Shown here one piece after another: positions 43,629 through 53,169 of a stretch of DNA of 64,000 nt (within the stretch, counting starts at the first letter, position 1; each line of letters starts with the position of its first letter). The stretch covers positions 12,086 through 76,085 of the forward strand of contig CAYMCZ010000011.1 in NCBI GenBank assembly GCA_964389285.1, read 5' to 3'. The notes under the pieces are model-generated. The model made no database searches. It was not told the origin of the DNA and saw nothing but the letters and a program-made list of their open reading frames with translations. The translations under genes were made by a program, and so were the position numbers. Source of the stretch: Alectryocaccobium sp964389285 (GTDB lineage Bacteria > Bacillota > Clostridia > Lachnospirales > Lachnospiraceae).

Positions 43629-44636
43629 TCATAAAAGAATTATATTGTTTTTTTCGCATTCTTCTATCATTTCCGGCGGCCAGAGCGAAGCCTGAACTTC
43701 ACCCACATGGCACCTGTTGAGTAAAAGCATGCACAGTCTGGACTGGCCTACGCCTCCTCCCATGGTATACGGAAGCTCACCGTCAAGCAGCATCCTGTGA
43801 AACGGCAGTGAAGCTCTTTCAGGACAGCCGGCCTTTTCAAGCTGCTCAAGAAGCGCCTTTTCGTCAACCCTGATGCCCATACTGGAAATCTCAAGCGCAA
43901 TCCCAAGCGGTTCAAACCAGTAAAGAAGATCGCCGTTAAGACTCCAGTCATCATAGTCCGGAGAACGGCCGTCATGCTTTTCGCCGTTTGAAAGCTTATC
44001 TCCTATCTGCATGACAAAAACGCATCCGTATTCGCTGCAAATGCGGTTTTCCCTTTCTTTTGCACTGCAGCCGGGATATCTTTGCAGAAGCTCCTCGGAT
44101 GTAATAAAAAACACTTCTTCCGGAAGTCTGGCAACCGCTTCGGGATATTTATACCAGACAGAATGTTCCATGTGCTTTATCACTTTTACGATCTTCCTGA
44201 CGACTTCCTGAAGCTTTTCCACCGTTCTGTCTTCTTTTTTTATGACAAGTTCCCAGTCCCACTGATCCACGTAACACGAATGCAGATTATCCAGTTCTTC
44301 ATCGCGCCTTATAGCGTTCATATTTGTATAAAGTCCCTCGCCCGGATTAAAACCGTAGCGTTTGAGCGCATATCTCTTCCATTTGGCAAGAGACTGAACA
44401 ACCTCCGCATATTCGCCGGGCAGATCTTTTATATCAAAAGCAACCGGTCTTTCAACTCCGTTCAGGTTATCGTTGAGACCGGAGCTTTTGGTAACAAACA
44501 AAGGAGCCGAAATCCTCTCGAGATTCATTTTTTTCCCAAACTCTTTCTGAAAATGATCTCTGATGAATTTAATGGCGTTTTGCGTCTCCCGCACGTTGAG
44601 GCGCGGATCGTAGTCTTTCGGAATAATAAGATTCAT
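43629..44636 (-). CDS. asnA: Aspartate-ammonia ligase
   Basis: AsnA makes asparagine from aspartate, ammonia and ATP. The 335-residue protein matches the AsnA family (RISAPLFVTKSSGLNDNLNG, DQWDWELVI, PYTMGGGVGQSRLCMLLL), a class II aminoacyl-tRNA-synthetase-like fold. Length is normal. AGGAGG precedes the ATG. Confidence 0.95.
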   Translation of the reverse strand: MNLIIPKDYDPRLNVRETQNAIKFIRDHFQKEFGKKMNLERISAPLFVTKSSGLNDNLNGVERPVAFDIKDLPGEYAEVVQSLAKWKRYALKRYGFNPGEGLYTNMNAIRRDEELDNLHSCYVDQWDWELVIKKEDRTVEKLQEVVRKIVKVIKHMEHSVWYKYPEAVARLPEEVFFITSEELLQRYPGCSAKERENRICSEYGCVFVMQIGDKLSNGEKHDGRSPDYDDWSLNGDLLYWFEPLGIALEISSMGIRVDEKALLEQLEKAGCPERASLPFHRMLLDGELPYTMGGGVGQSRLCMLLLNRCHVGEVQASLWPPEMIEECEKNNIILL

Positions 44637-44754
44637 GACAGCCTCCTGATATTAAAACCTAACAAAAATGTATGATATCAAAAAAAGAATGACAATTCAA
44701 GATTAAAACAATCGCGCATTAAAAAAATACCGTGAAATATTAGGAAAATTGCTC

Positions 44755-44783
44755 TTGTATTATTATCTGACTTCTGATATAAT
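44755..44783 (+). promoter_or_regulatory. Promoter of rpmB
   Basis: TTGTAT (44755-44760) and TATAAT (44778-44783) are 17 bases apart, giving a leader of about 60 bases before the L28 start codon. Confidence 0.7.
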
Positions 44784-44851
44784 TTCATGCGTTATCGTTA
44801 GGTTAGATAAAACAGCTTAATTATAAATATCAGATATAAGGAGGTGCAGTC

Positions 44852-45037
44852 ATGGCAAAATGTGCAATCTGCGGTAAGGGAGTTTACTTTGGCAACGCTG
44901 TCAGTCATTCACATAGAAGATCAAACAAAATGTGGAAGCCAAACATCAAATCTGTACGAGTTAAAACAGAAGGCGGCTCTAAAAAAATGTATGTTTGTAC
45001 TTCATGTCTTCGCAGCGGAGCCGTAGAGAGAGCTTAA
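44852..45037 (+). CDS. rpmB: Ribosomal protein L28, zinc-binding type
   Basis: The 61-residue protein has two Cys pairs (CAICG at 4-8 and CTSC near 50), the zinc-ribbon (C+) form of L28, and the conserved NAVSHSHRRSNKMWKPN. An AAGGAGG lies eight bases before the ATG. It has its own promoter and terminator. Confidence 0.95.
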   Translation: MAKCAICGKGVYFGNAVSHSHRRSNKMWKPNIKSVRVKTEGGSKKMYVCTSCLRSGAVERA

Positions 45038-45052
45038 ACCGAATAAAAATAT

Positions 45053-45076
45053 GGCTGTCGATCGACAGCCTTTTTT
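45053..45076 (+). terminator. Terminator of rpmB
   Basis: GGCTGTCGATCGACAGCC (45053-45070) is a perfect palindrome followed by six T residues. The stem sequence GGCTGTCG is shared with the repeat family elsewhere in the window. Confidence 0.9.
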
Positions 45077-45087
45077 ATTTAATAATA

Positions 45088-45471
45088 TCATTCTTCATTC
45101 TTTTCAAAAACATCATCCAGATCCACATCCACCTTATCGTTTATGTGCCTGAATCGGTTTATTATGTCCGGAGCCATCTCAACAAGTTTTGCAATCGTTC
45201 CGGGACTCTTTACGCTGATAACCCTTGTACCCGTGTTATTTATTATGAGAATTGCCGAAGGTGTGATTTTAGCACCAAGTCCCCCGCCTCCGCGGTTTTT
45301 TTCATTTCCTTCAAAAGCTCCAGCTCCTACACCGAAAGAAACATCAGCAAGCGGAATCAGAATACTGCCGTCAACCTTAATGGCTTCACCTACTACCGTC
45401 TTTGTGTTTAAAAAGCCTTCCATTCCGCTCAAGAGAGCGTCCACATTAGCCTTGAAATTATTTTCTGCCAT
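45088..45471 (-). CDS. ytfJ: Sporulation protein YtfJ/GerW
   Basis: The 127-residue protein has the family core VVGEAIKVDGSILIPLADVSFG and a Gly-rich GGGLGAKITPSAILII. In Bacillus YtfJ is a forespore protein needed for germination with certain germinants. Its presence suggests a spore-former or a lineage derived from one. It overlaps nothing and lies 12 bases after the DUF2953 gene, a pairing known from Bacillus (ytfJ-ytfI). Confidence 0.9.
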   Translation of the reverse strand: MAENNFKANVDALLSGMEGFLNTKTVVGEAIKVDGSILIPLADVSFGVGAGAFEGNEKNRGGGGLGAKITPSAILIINNTGTRVISVKSPGTIAKLVEMAPDIINRFRHINDKVDVDLDDVFEKNEE

Positions 45472-45483
45472 TTGTTTTCTCCT

Positions 45484-46362
45484 TTATGTCTGCTTTTTTT
45501 TATTATTATCTTTGTTAAAGAATGGAACTTTCTTTCCGAGAAGCTTTCTTACGTCAGGATCTTTTATTATGCGTACAGCCTGAATAATTACGTAAATAAG
45601 AAAAAGCCTTCCGCTTAAAGCGACATCACATTCAAATTCGGACTCTTTAAAATCAGGATTTATTTTAAGGATATCCGGAATCGGTATGCATAACATTCCG
45701 ACCGCTCCGAGGATATAACCCGTAACAGACGGATCTTCAAAACCGAAATTAATATAACCCTTGACGCGCTTTGGCGCAGCATGCTTCAAAAGATGGCTGA
45801 GCGACGGCCATATCCTTTTCAACATTGCCTTCATCTCTCTGACTTTGCCGATGATTTCGGAGAGTTTATTCATGCCGGAACGCACTTTTTTTGAAAATAC
45901 GGGATCCGACGGCTCTTCGAACATATCATCGTCATCAAAGGTTCTGATATTTCCATCGTTATAATCGTAATCTTCGCTTTTAAAAGCTGCCTGCGCGTCT
46001 ATTTTGTTTTTCAGTTCCCGATAAAGCTCTGTCTTTTCACCGGGCTTTATAGTCGGCTGTTTTTTTGCGGGTTTGTATTTCGGCTCATCTTCTTTACCGT
46101 TCTTTTTTTTCTCTTTGGATTGTTTTAAGGTTATCCCGAAAATCTTTAAACGCCATTCCGGTTTATTTTCCCTGAATGCGAATACAAACTTTACGACTCC
46201 AAACAGCCATCCGACTTTGCCGTCTGCCTGGAATTTCTCGTGTTTTTCTATCTTTGCCCTGTAAGTCACGGGAAAGAAAAGAATCAGCGCGATCAACACC
46301 AGAACAACTATCAGTACTATAAGCAGAACAGAACCTATTGCAGATAGAATACTTAAAAGCAT
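45484..46362 (-). CDS. DUF2953 protein (YtfI-like)
   Basis: The 292-residue protein has one N-terminal transmembrane segment (residues 5-30), a YRAKIEKHEKFQADGKVGWLFG stretch in outward or cytosolic position typical of DUF2953, a low-complexity Lys/Glu linker and a C-terminal region with YILGAVGMLCIPIPD. The neighbour ytfJ makes a sporulation role likely. Nothing more specific is known. Confidence 0.85.
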   Translation of the reverse strand: MLLSILSAIGSVLLIVLIVVLVLIALILFFPVTYRAKIEKHEKFQADGKVGWLFGVVKFVFAFRENKPEWRLKIFGITLKQSKEKKKNGKEDEPKYKPAKKQPTIKPGEKTELYRELKNKIDAQAAFKSEDYDYNDGNIRTFDDDDMFEEPSDPVFSKKVRSGMNKLSEIIGKVREMKAMLKRIWPSLSHLLKHAAPKRVKGYINFGFEDPSVTGYILGAVGMLCIPIPDILKINPDFKESEFECDVALSGRLFLIYVIIQAVRIIKDPDVRKLLGKKVPFFNKDNNKKKQT

Positions 46363-46400
46363 CTGCTGGTATCTCCTGTCTTGTTAAAATAATAAAACAA

Positions 46401-46715
46401 TCATGCCGAAAAGAATTTTCGAAAATCACAATCTCCTGTTTTTTCGTATATATCTTTCGCCATCGTCTCTATAAGGGAAACCGCTTCCTCCCTAGTTGCG
46501 GCGACGCCTACTATACAAGGCTCTCCGGATTTGTATTCCCTGCTTTTAAGGAACATTCTCAGAGAATAAATATCGAGTTGTTCGGCAGGGTTTGATGAGA
46601 GGGTTATAATGTATGCCCGACATAAAACTTCCGCTTTTTCGAGGCAGATACGGATCCGATCCATATCTTCGGCAGCCTTTTCCGTCTGATAAAAATCAGG
46701 ATGCCATACTGTCAT
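46401..46715 (-). CDS. Hypothetical protein
   Basis: This 104-residue soluble protein starts at ATG 46715, six bases after GGAGG. That ribosome-binding site lies in the last codons of the penicillin-binding protein gene, whose TAG stop is one base before this ATG. It is therefore translated right after the PBP. I see no known domain: the pattern is helix-rich with two short conserved-looking Cys. Possible link to cell-wall growth by context only. Confidence 0.65.
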   Translation of the reverse strand: MTVWHPDFYQTEKAAEDMDRIRICLEKAEVLCRAYIITLSSNPAEQLDIYSLRMFLKSREYKSGEPCIVGVAATREEAVSLIETMAKDIYEKTGDCDFRKFFSA

Positions 46716-46716
46716 A

Positions 46717-48219
46717 CTATCCTCCGAAATATCCGGCGAAAATATCACCTGCCATGGAAACAGCAGGCGATTCGCCGTCATAAGCCTCTTCTACGATCAC
46801 CGCTACAACAATATCATTATTACCGGTGTTTGTAAAGCCTGTAAACCAGCTGTGCACATAGCCGCTCATGTTTTCATATTCCGCGGTTCCCGTTTTGCCG
46901 CATATCGCATAAGGAAGGGAAGAAAGAGAAGAAGCCGTACCGGTTTCAACCACATTTCGCATATAGGATTTAATGACTTCCGACTCATAAGAAGTCATCA
47001 CCTGCCCCATGGAATTTACGCTCTTTTCTTCCACGATATTTCCGTCATTTGACTGAGACTGCATTATGAAAGAAGGCTCCAGCATAATACCGTTATTGTA
47101 AACGGCCTGCGAAATCATTGCCATCTGTACGGGCGTGACAAGGGTGTTGCCCTGACCTATGGCAGTCAGCATCGTGATGCCGTTTGCACCCGTCTCTTCA
47201 AGCGTAAAAATACTTTCCGTCATCGGAAGCCCGCATGAAAACTCGGTGTTGAATCTAAGTGCTTCGGCAGTCTGATAGAGAACATCGGGCGCAAGAAGCT
47301 GTGTTGCCAGATACGCAAACGCACAGTTGCATGAATTCGCAAACGCGGCAGTCAGATTTTCGGCTCCGTGCGCATGAAATCCGGCGCAATGTATCGTACT
47401 CTCCGCCTGGGTATATTCAGAATCACACTCAAAGGCGAAACTTTCATCAGTGCCGTACTGGTTCAGGTAGGCAAGCGCCGTAACAATCTTAAATGTCGAA
47501 CCCGGCTCATATAATCCCTGAAGCGCCCTGTTTAAAAACGGCGATCCGGCCGATTCCTCGTTCAGCGCCTCCCAGTCTTCATAAACGGTATTGGGATTGA
47601 AATCCGGCTGGCTTACACATGCCAGCACCTTTGAGGTAGCGGCATCCAGGATTATTACGGCACCTTTGCGGTTTCCCAGCGCGTCGTATGCGGCCTGCTG
47701 CAGATTTACATCCAGGCTTGTTACCAGATCGTCGCCGTATTGTTTTTCGTTGTTAAGATCTTTTACGATACGGTCCGAAAACTCAGTGTGCGACTCCATC
47801 AGTACATAAGTCTGTGTAGCTTCAAGCCCGGAGCTGCCGTAATCCGAATAACCCACCACCTGAGCAAAAAGATTATTGTAAGGATAAACCCTGCTATCAT
47901 TCTCTTCTTCGTCCGTATCCGTATATGCGAGTATCGTACCGTCACGGGCAAGTATTTTGCCTCTTATAACACGGTCTGCATTTGCATTCTGACGCGTATT
48001 GTAAGGGCTGTTCAAAAGCGCTTCGCTTTTATATGACTGAAAATATATCATGTAAACGATCATCGCCAGGAAGAGACACAGAAAAATGTAGGAAACCGCC
48101 GTATAAGATTTACCAGTTGAGGCTTTTTTCCGTGGCTTCTGTGATTCTTCGTTCCAGGTCGTCCGTTTCGTCGCTTCCGCCTCTTCGTTTATTCTTTCTT
48201 TCTTTTGTTTCTTTTTCAT
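46717..48219 (-). CDS. Penicillin-binding transpeptidase
   Basis: The 500-residue class B PBP has a cytoplasmic basic tail (1-38), one transmembrane helix (about 42-62), a dimerisation domain and a transpeptidase domain with S-x-x-K (EPGSTFKIV), S-x-N (ANSCNCAF) and KTG (CGKTGTAEYE). It cross-links peptidoglycan together with the RodA/FtsW-like partner encoded upstream. Its ATG is 110 bases inside the partner gene, five bases after an AAGGAGA. Confidence 0.93.
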   Translation of the reverse strand: MKKKQKKERINEEAEATKRTTWNEESQKPRKKASTGKSYTAVSYIFLCLFLAMIVYMIYFQSYKSEALLNSPYNTRQNANADRVIRGKILARDGTILAYTDTDEEENDSRVYPYNNLFAQVVGYSDYGSSGLEATQTYVLMESHTEFSDRIVKDLNNEKQYGDDLVTSLDVNLQQAAYDALGNRKGAVIILDAATSKVLACVSQPDFNPNTVYEDWEALNEESAGSPFLNRALQGLYEPGSTFKIVTALAYLNQYGTDESFAFECDSEYTQAESTIHCAGFHAHGAENLTAAFANSCNCAFAYLATQLLAPDVLYQTAEALRFNTEFSCGLPMTESIFTLEETGANGITMLTAIGQGNTLVTPVQMAMISQAVYNNGIMLEPSFIMQSQSNDGNIVEEKSVNSMGQVMTSYESEVIKSYMRNVVETGTASSLSSLPYAICGKTGTAEYENMSGYVHSWFTGFTNTGNNDIVVAVIVEEAYDGESPAVSMAGDIFAGYFGG

Positions 48220-49528
48220 CCTGATCTCCTTCGTCTTTTCTGACTATGTACAACCCCTGGACTATCGCCAGCATAAAGATGGTACACATAACCGAACTGC
48301 CTCCGTAGCTTATCAGCGGCAAAGTAATACCCGTCATGGGAATGAACTTAACCGTGCCGCCTATGGTCAGAAAAACCTGAAAGGCGTATTCGGTTCCGAG
48401 ACCGATTGCTATCAGTTTATAAAATTTATTATTAAGCTTCATTGCTATATTGACTATTACCAGATACGCGCCCATGCACAGCAAAATCAGACAGATCGCG
48501 AAAAGAATCCCCATCTCCTCGCATATTGCGGCGAATGTAAAATCTTCTTTTACGAGAGGAATGCTTTCGGGCGTGCCGGCCATAAGTCCGGTCCCGAACC
48601 AGCCTCCCGCACACACGCCGAAAAGAGCCTGAATGATCTGGTATCCCGTACCCTGATAATCCGAAAACGGATCTTTCCATGCGTTTACGCGTACCCTGAT
48701 ATGCGAAAACATATTATAAGCGAGATACGAAGCGCCGATCATGCCTCCGGCTCCAAAGGCCACGTATCTCAGCTTTCCGGTCGCAACGCAGACCATAACC
48801 ATATATGCCACAAAATATATCAGCGCGGCTCCGAGATCCTTTGACATGACGAGTATAATGACATGTATTCCAGCCAGCAGGGTTACTATCATAACCTGTC
48901 TGAAAGTAGTGGCGACAGTCAGCATTCCCGCTATAAAGAGTACAAAAGTAATCTTTACAAACTCGGAAAACTGAAACGATATGCCGAAAAACTGTACCGA
49001 AAGCCTGCTTCCTCCCGTGACCCTGGCAAGCGCAAAAACAGCTCCGATAAGCAGTATTCCAAGAATAGCGAAAAACAGCCCCATATTTTTAAGGCCTTTT
49101 GCTTTTCTGATAATGACCGGAATAATCATTGAAATCAGCGTGGCCGCGCCTGCAATTATAAGCTGTTTTAAAGCGGTCTCTATTCCGAGCCTTGCCTGTA
49201 TAACTATGCCTATGGACAGCATCATACACATTACGTTAAGAAGTATGAACGAGGCTCCCCTGTAGAAAATATGATACAGCAAATGGGTGATCAGTATATA
49301 AACCACCAGTCCGCCATACATCCATATAATATTAATATCCGTCGTCTGTATGTATAATACAAAAAATGCCGCAAAATCAAACAGTATCATCCATAAGAGC
49401 TGTCCCCTTACCCTGGCCGTACGGGATTCGGCATCCTTCGCTTTTAAAGCCCTGTACGTTCCAAGTGTAAACATTATCATTATGAACAATAAAACATATT
49501 TTGAAATTTCAACTATTATATTATTCAT
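48110..49528 (-). CDS. FtsW/RodA/SpoVE family glycosyltransferase
   Basis: The 472-residue SEDS protein has about ten transmembrane segments and the family motifs KDLGAALIYF and PLISYGGSSV. It polymerises peptidoglycan strands. The last 60 residues are a highly charged cytoplasmic tail (KKR, EE, DD) not needed for the fold. Its 3' end is read in a second frame by the PBP gene. The pair resembles rodA-pbpA of Actinobacteria. Confidence 0.93.
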   Translation of the reverse strand: MNNIIVEISKYVLLFIMIMFTLGTYRALKAKDAESRTARVRGQLLWMILFDFAAFFVLYIQTTDINIIWMYGGLVVYILITHLLYHIFYRGASFILLNVMCMMLSIGIVIQARLGIETALKQLIIAGAATLISMIIPVIIRKAKGLKNMGLFFAILGILLIGAVFALARVTGGSRLSVQFFGISFQFSEFVKITFVLFIAGMLTVATTFRQVMIVTLLAGIHVIILVMSKDLGAALIYFVAYMVMVCVATGKLRYVAFGAGGMIGASYLAYNMFSHIRVRVNAWKDPFSDYQGTGYQIIQALFGVCAGGWFGTGLMAGTPESIPLVKEDFTFAAICEEMGILFAICLILLCMGAYLVIVNIAMKLNNKFYKLIAIGLGTEYAFQVFLTIGGTVKFIPMTGITLPLISYGGSSVMCTIFMLAIVQGLYIVRKDEGDQDEKETKERKNKRRGGSDETDDLERRITEATEKSLNW

Positions 49529-49552
49529 GAGTTGTATATTTCCCCTGCAAAG

Positions 49553-51787
49553 TCATTCTATTCCCCTGTTGAAATGACCTCTTGTATATAAAAAGTTTTC
49601 TTTTGACGCGTCTTTTCCGTATTTAATACTGTCAATCGCGTCTCTTACGATAAGCTTTGACTCCCTTTGAGTTTCCGCAGTCAGTTCAAGTCTGAAAGAC
49701 TCAAATGACGAAAGAATATCATTATCCAAAACCGGCAAAAGCGATATCGGCACAGAATTATAAATAATGTTATGGCAGTTTTTACAATCAAATACAACCA
49801 TAAATTCTTTGTTTTTTCTGTCTTTGAGAATCCATCTGCCGGATTCCTTTGTGCAGCTTTTATAATTTTTTCTTAAACACTGAGCCGATATCATTAACGG
49901 CATATATCCGTAAATTACAAGCTCACTGCCATAATTATCTCTGTTCAGTATTTCCGTTCTGTTTAATTCCAGCGGAACCGTAAAAGCGGTTACGCCCTGC
50001 TCCCTCCAAAAGCCTACAGCTTTATTGTTAAGCGTATACATGGAATGATCAAGCCTTATGGAAGAGGCAAAGCCGTTACGCAGCAAAAAGGCTGCGTCTT
50101 CCATGTTTTTAACCAAAAAAGAATATCCGAGTGATGATAATTCCAAAAGCCTCTCTTTGTATTTTTCACCTCTTCCGTTTTCAATCATGTGAAGCGAATC
50201 CGCTCTCGTAATATGAGGAAGAGAAATCCATACGCGTCTTTTTATTTCATCTGACTGAAAATCCGTTTCATACTTATCAAAAACGGCTAAAGGTACATAA
50301 AAGCGGTCCGTCTCCGGAATATCCCACAGAGCTTTCAGCTGAGTGAAATCAGATATGCTCACGGAAATATGAGGCTTGCTTATCCGGTATTCCGGGTTAA
50401 TTTTTTGATTTGTTTTTAATTCAGGCTCACTTCTTCTGAAATCATATAATATATTTTCTTCAAGCACATGTAACGCATCCCGTCTGAGCGCATTTAACCG
50501 GCCGTGAGTCATAAACATTTCATCTGCTATCTTCGTTATTATATCAGAAAAAGCAAATTGCGTCCCTCCTGTCCTGGTAAGCTGCTTTAAAGCAGTATCT
50601 TTGTCAAGAGGACGCATTTTTGCCGGCTGCGCGCATGAATATGCAATGCCGCTTTTTTCTCCGGATTTGAGATGCAAAGAAACCATTCCGCTTTCTTTTA
50701 TCTCAAATCTGCCTTCGGTCATTCTGAGCGGGTTGAAGGTTAAAATATTCTTTCTGACATAATTATATGCCTCTTCTGCTTTTTGTAGCCTTGGATCCGT
50801 CAGTTTGCGGTTATTAAGCGCCATCATATGCGGCCCGTTATGGCAGGCATAATAGCTCTTGCTGAAACCGTCTCTGTTAAATAAATTATACAGGAGCTCT
50901 TTGTCTTTCGGATCTGTCTCATATCTTTCGCCTGCTTTATTTTCGAGATAAAGATCCAGATATTTTCTGTAAACGGACACTACTCCGGCGGTATATTCGG
51001 GCCTTTTCATGCGTCCTTCTATTTTAAAAGAAGTAACGCCGGCGGCTATAAGTTCCGGAAGGTCGTCTATCAGCGATATGTCTTTTGTATTAAGCGCGTA
51101 TGAAGCAGCGTCGTCAGAAACAGGCTCTCTGCCGTCAAATACTTTATAGGGAAGCCTGCACGGCTGGGCGCATCTTCCCCTGTTTCCGCTCCTGCCTCCT
51201 ATGAAACTGCTCATAAGACAGGCTCCGGAATAAGAATAACAGAGAGCGCCGTGGACAAAACATTCTATTTCGAGATGCGTTTTATCCCTTATCAGTTTTA
51301 TCTCGCGGTAAGAAAGCTCTCTGGCCGGAACGACCCTGACGGCTCCTGTTTTTTCCAAAAAAGCGGCTCCCTCATATCCCGTCACCGTCATCTGAGTGCT
51401 AATATGCACCGGAAGATCAGGGAAAGATTCGCGTACCAGTTTTAAGGCGCCGATATCCTGCACTATCACCGCGTCAAGTCCCTGCATATAATAAGGCTTC
51501 AAAAATGAATATAACTCATCAAGCTCATATTCTTTAAACAGGGTGTTTACCGTCAGATAAAGCTTCCTGTCCAGAATATGCGCTTCATCTATCGCATGAA
51601 GCAGGGTTTCTTCGGTCAGATTATCGGCATACGCCCTCGCCCCGAAACGATCGGCTCCCAGATATACGGCGTCTGCCCCGGCCGCGAGAGCCGCTTTAAA
51701 AGCCTCGTACGAACCTGCCGGGGCCAGAATCTCTATCTTTTCCATATAAGAGGGTCTCTTACCTGTCATGTTTTCCGTTATTGCCAT
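49553..51787 (-). CDS. U32 family peptidase-like protein (RlhA group)
   Basis: The 744-residue protein has the U32 start EILAPAGSYEAFKAALAAGA and the SGACLMSSFIGGRSGNRGRC motif with conserved Cys residues. The C-terminal DUF3656 collagenase-like region links it to RlhA, which hydroxylates 23S rRNA C2501 in E. coli, rather than to TrhP. Alternative starts at 51769 and 51745 exist, and none has a strong ribosome-binding site. The longest overlaps the end of zapA by 29 bases. Confidence 0.88.
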   Translation of the reverse strand: MAITENMTGKRPSYMEKIEILAPAGSYEAFKAALAAGADAVYLGADRFGARAYADNLTEETLLHAIDEAHILDRKLYLTVNTLFKEYELDELYSFLKPYYMQGLDAVIVQDIGALKLVRESFPDLPVHISTQMTVTGYEGAAFLEKTGAVRVVPARELSYREIKLIRDKTHLEIECFVHGALCYSYSGACLMSSFIGGRSGNRGRCAQPCRLPYKVFDGREPVSDDAASYALNTKDISLIDDLPELIAAGVTSFKIEGRMKRPEYTAGVVSVYRKYLDLYLENKAGERYETDPKDKELLYNLFNRDGFSKSYYACHNGPHMMALNNRKLTDPRLQKAEEAYNYVRKNILTFNPLRMTEGRFEIKESGMVSLHLKSGEKSGIAYSCAQPAKMRPLDKDTALKQLTRTGGTQFAFSDIITKIADEMFMTHGRLNALRRDALHVLEENILYDFRRSEPELKTNQKINPEYRISKPHISVSISDFTQLKALWDIPETDRFYVPLAVFDKYETDFQSDEIKRRVWISLPHITRADSLHMIENGRGEKYKERLLELSSLGYSFLVKNMEDAAFLLRNGFASSIRLDHSMYTLNNKAVGFWREQGVTAFTVPLELNRTEILNRDNYGSELVIYGYMPLMISAQCLRKNYKSCTKESGRWILKDRKNKEFMVVFDCKNCHNIIYNSVPISLLPVLDNDILSSFESFRLELTAETQRESKLIVRDAIDSIKYGKDASKENFLYTRGHFNRGIE

Positions 51788-52115
51788 GTGGTGAGCCTTT
51801 AAGCTTATCCAGTTCTATCTGGAGAGCTATGAGCCTGTGTTTCAAATCATAAGCTTCCTTATCTTTTGCTTCGATCTCGTTTTCGAGAGCCTCCGCTCTT
51901 GTTTTTGCCTTAAAGTAATCGTCGGCAATATTGATCTCTATCAGCGCACTTCTGATTTCCGGAGATAAGCGCTTAAATCCCGCCACAGCCTCAAGCTCCG
52001 TTATGCGATGATTCAGATAACTGGCTACCCGCTCCAGATATTCTTCGCTTTCGTAGCCTCCCAGCGTGAGCATCCTGCCGCCTATCATTACTTTAACCTG
52101 ATTTTTTGTCGCCAT
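51759..52115 (-). CDS. zapA: Cell division protein ZapA
   Basis: ZapA is a small FtsZ-bundling protein. This 118-residue protein has the motif VKVMIGGRMLTLGGYESEE, then a coiled coil (about 50-115, with heptads of Leu and Ile). The start at 52115 gives MATKNQVKV, and the ATG at 52121 is also possible. It lies between ruvB and the U32 gene. Confidence 0.85.
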   Translation of the reverse strand: MATKNQVKVMIGGRMLTLGGYESEEYLERVASYLNHRITELEAVAGFKRLSPEIRSALIEINIADDYFKAKTRAEALENEIEAKDKEAYDLKHRLIALQIELDKLKGSPHGNNGKHDR

Positions 52116-52149
52116 ACGCATCTTCCCTCTCACCAAAACATCTTAAAAA

Positions 52150-53148
52150 CTATTCCGCAAACTCCAGGCCCAGATGTTCGTAAGCAGCTTTGGACGCCAC
52201 CCTGCCTCTGGGCGTTCTTATAAGAAATCCGTTCTGTATCAGATACGGCTCATATACATCTAAAATAGTACCGCTGTCCTCTCCTATATAGGCAGCCAGA
52301 TTGTCCAAACCGACCGGACCTCCGTTAAACTGGCTTATGACCGCATTTAATATCCTGCGATCCAGCATATCCAGTCCCTGATCGTCCACTTCCAGAAGTT
52401 TTAAGGCTTCATTTGCGATATCTTTACTGATCCCCGATTCATATCTGACCTCAGCAAAATCCCTTACTCTTTTCAGCAGTCTGTTTGCAAGTCTCGGTGT
52501 CCCCCTGGATCTGCCCGCAAGCTCAGCGGCTCCCTCATCGTCGATATCTATACCGAGTCTTTCGGCAGAGTTAATAACTATCTGCTTCAGTTCATCCGTT
52601 GTATAGTATTCCATATGAAAAAGCATGCCGAAACGGTCCCGTAAAGGAGCGGTTAAAAGTCCGGCCCTGGTCGTCGCCCCTATAAGGGTAAACCTTGGCA
52701 GCTCCAGTCTGAGCGAGCGTGCCGAAGAGCCTTTTCCAATGATAATATCAATGGCAAAATCTTCCATTGCGGGATAGAGAACTTCTTCAACCTGCCTGCT
52801 GAGCCTGTGTATTTCGTCCACAAACAGGATGTCTCCTTCCTGAAGTCCGTTGAGTATGGCGGCTATTTCTCCCGGCTTTTCGATAGCGGGCCCGGAAGTA
52901 ACCTTCATGCTTACTCCCATCTCATTTGCTATTATGCCGGCAAGCGTAGTTTTGCCGAGTCCCGGCGGCCCGTAAAACAAAACATGATCAAGCGGATCGC
53001 TTCTTTTTTTTGCTGCCTTTATAGACAATGACAGGGCTTCTTTTGCCTTTTCCTGGCCTATATAATCTTCAAAACAACTCGGCCTGAGCCTGTATTCCAG
53101 ACCTTTTTCTTCCTGAGCGGCAGATGTTTCAATTATCCTTTTTTTCAT
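52150..53148 (-). CDS. ruvB: Holliday junction branch migration helicase RuvB
   Basis: RuvB is the hexameric motor of branch migration. The 332-residue protein has Walker A (GPPGLGKTTLAGII), Walker B (LFVDEIHRL), sensor 1 TLIGATTRAG and a C-terminal winged helix (QNGFLIRTPRGRVAS). It is paired with ruvA 21 bases upstream. Confidence 0.97.
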   Translation of the reverse strand: MKKRIIETSAAQEEKGLEYRLRPSCFEDYIGQEKAKEALSLSIKAAKKRSDPLDHVLFYGPPGLGKTTLAGIIANEMGVSMKVTSGPAIEKPGEIAAILNGLQEGDILFVDEIHRLSRQVEEVLYPAMEDFAIDIIIGKGSSARSLRLELPRFTLIGATTRAGLLTAPLRDRFGMLFHMEYYTTDELKQIVINSAERLGIDIDDEGAAELAGRSRGTPRLANRLLKRVRDFAEVRYESGISKDIANEALKLLEVDDQGLDMLDRRILNAVISQFNGGPVGLDNLAAYIGEDSGTILDVYEPYLIQNGFLIRTPRGRVASKAAYEHLGLEFAE

Positions 53149-53169
53149 CGTAACATTTTTTCCTTGGAA

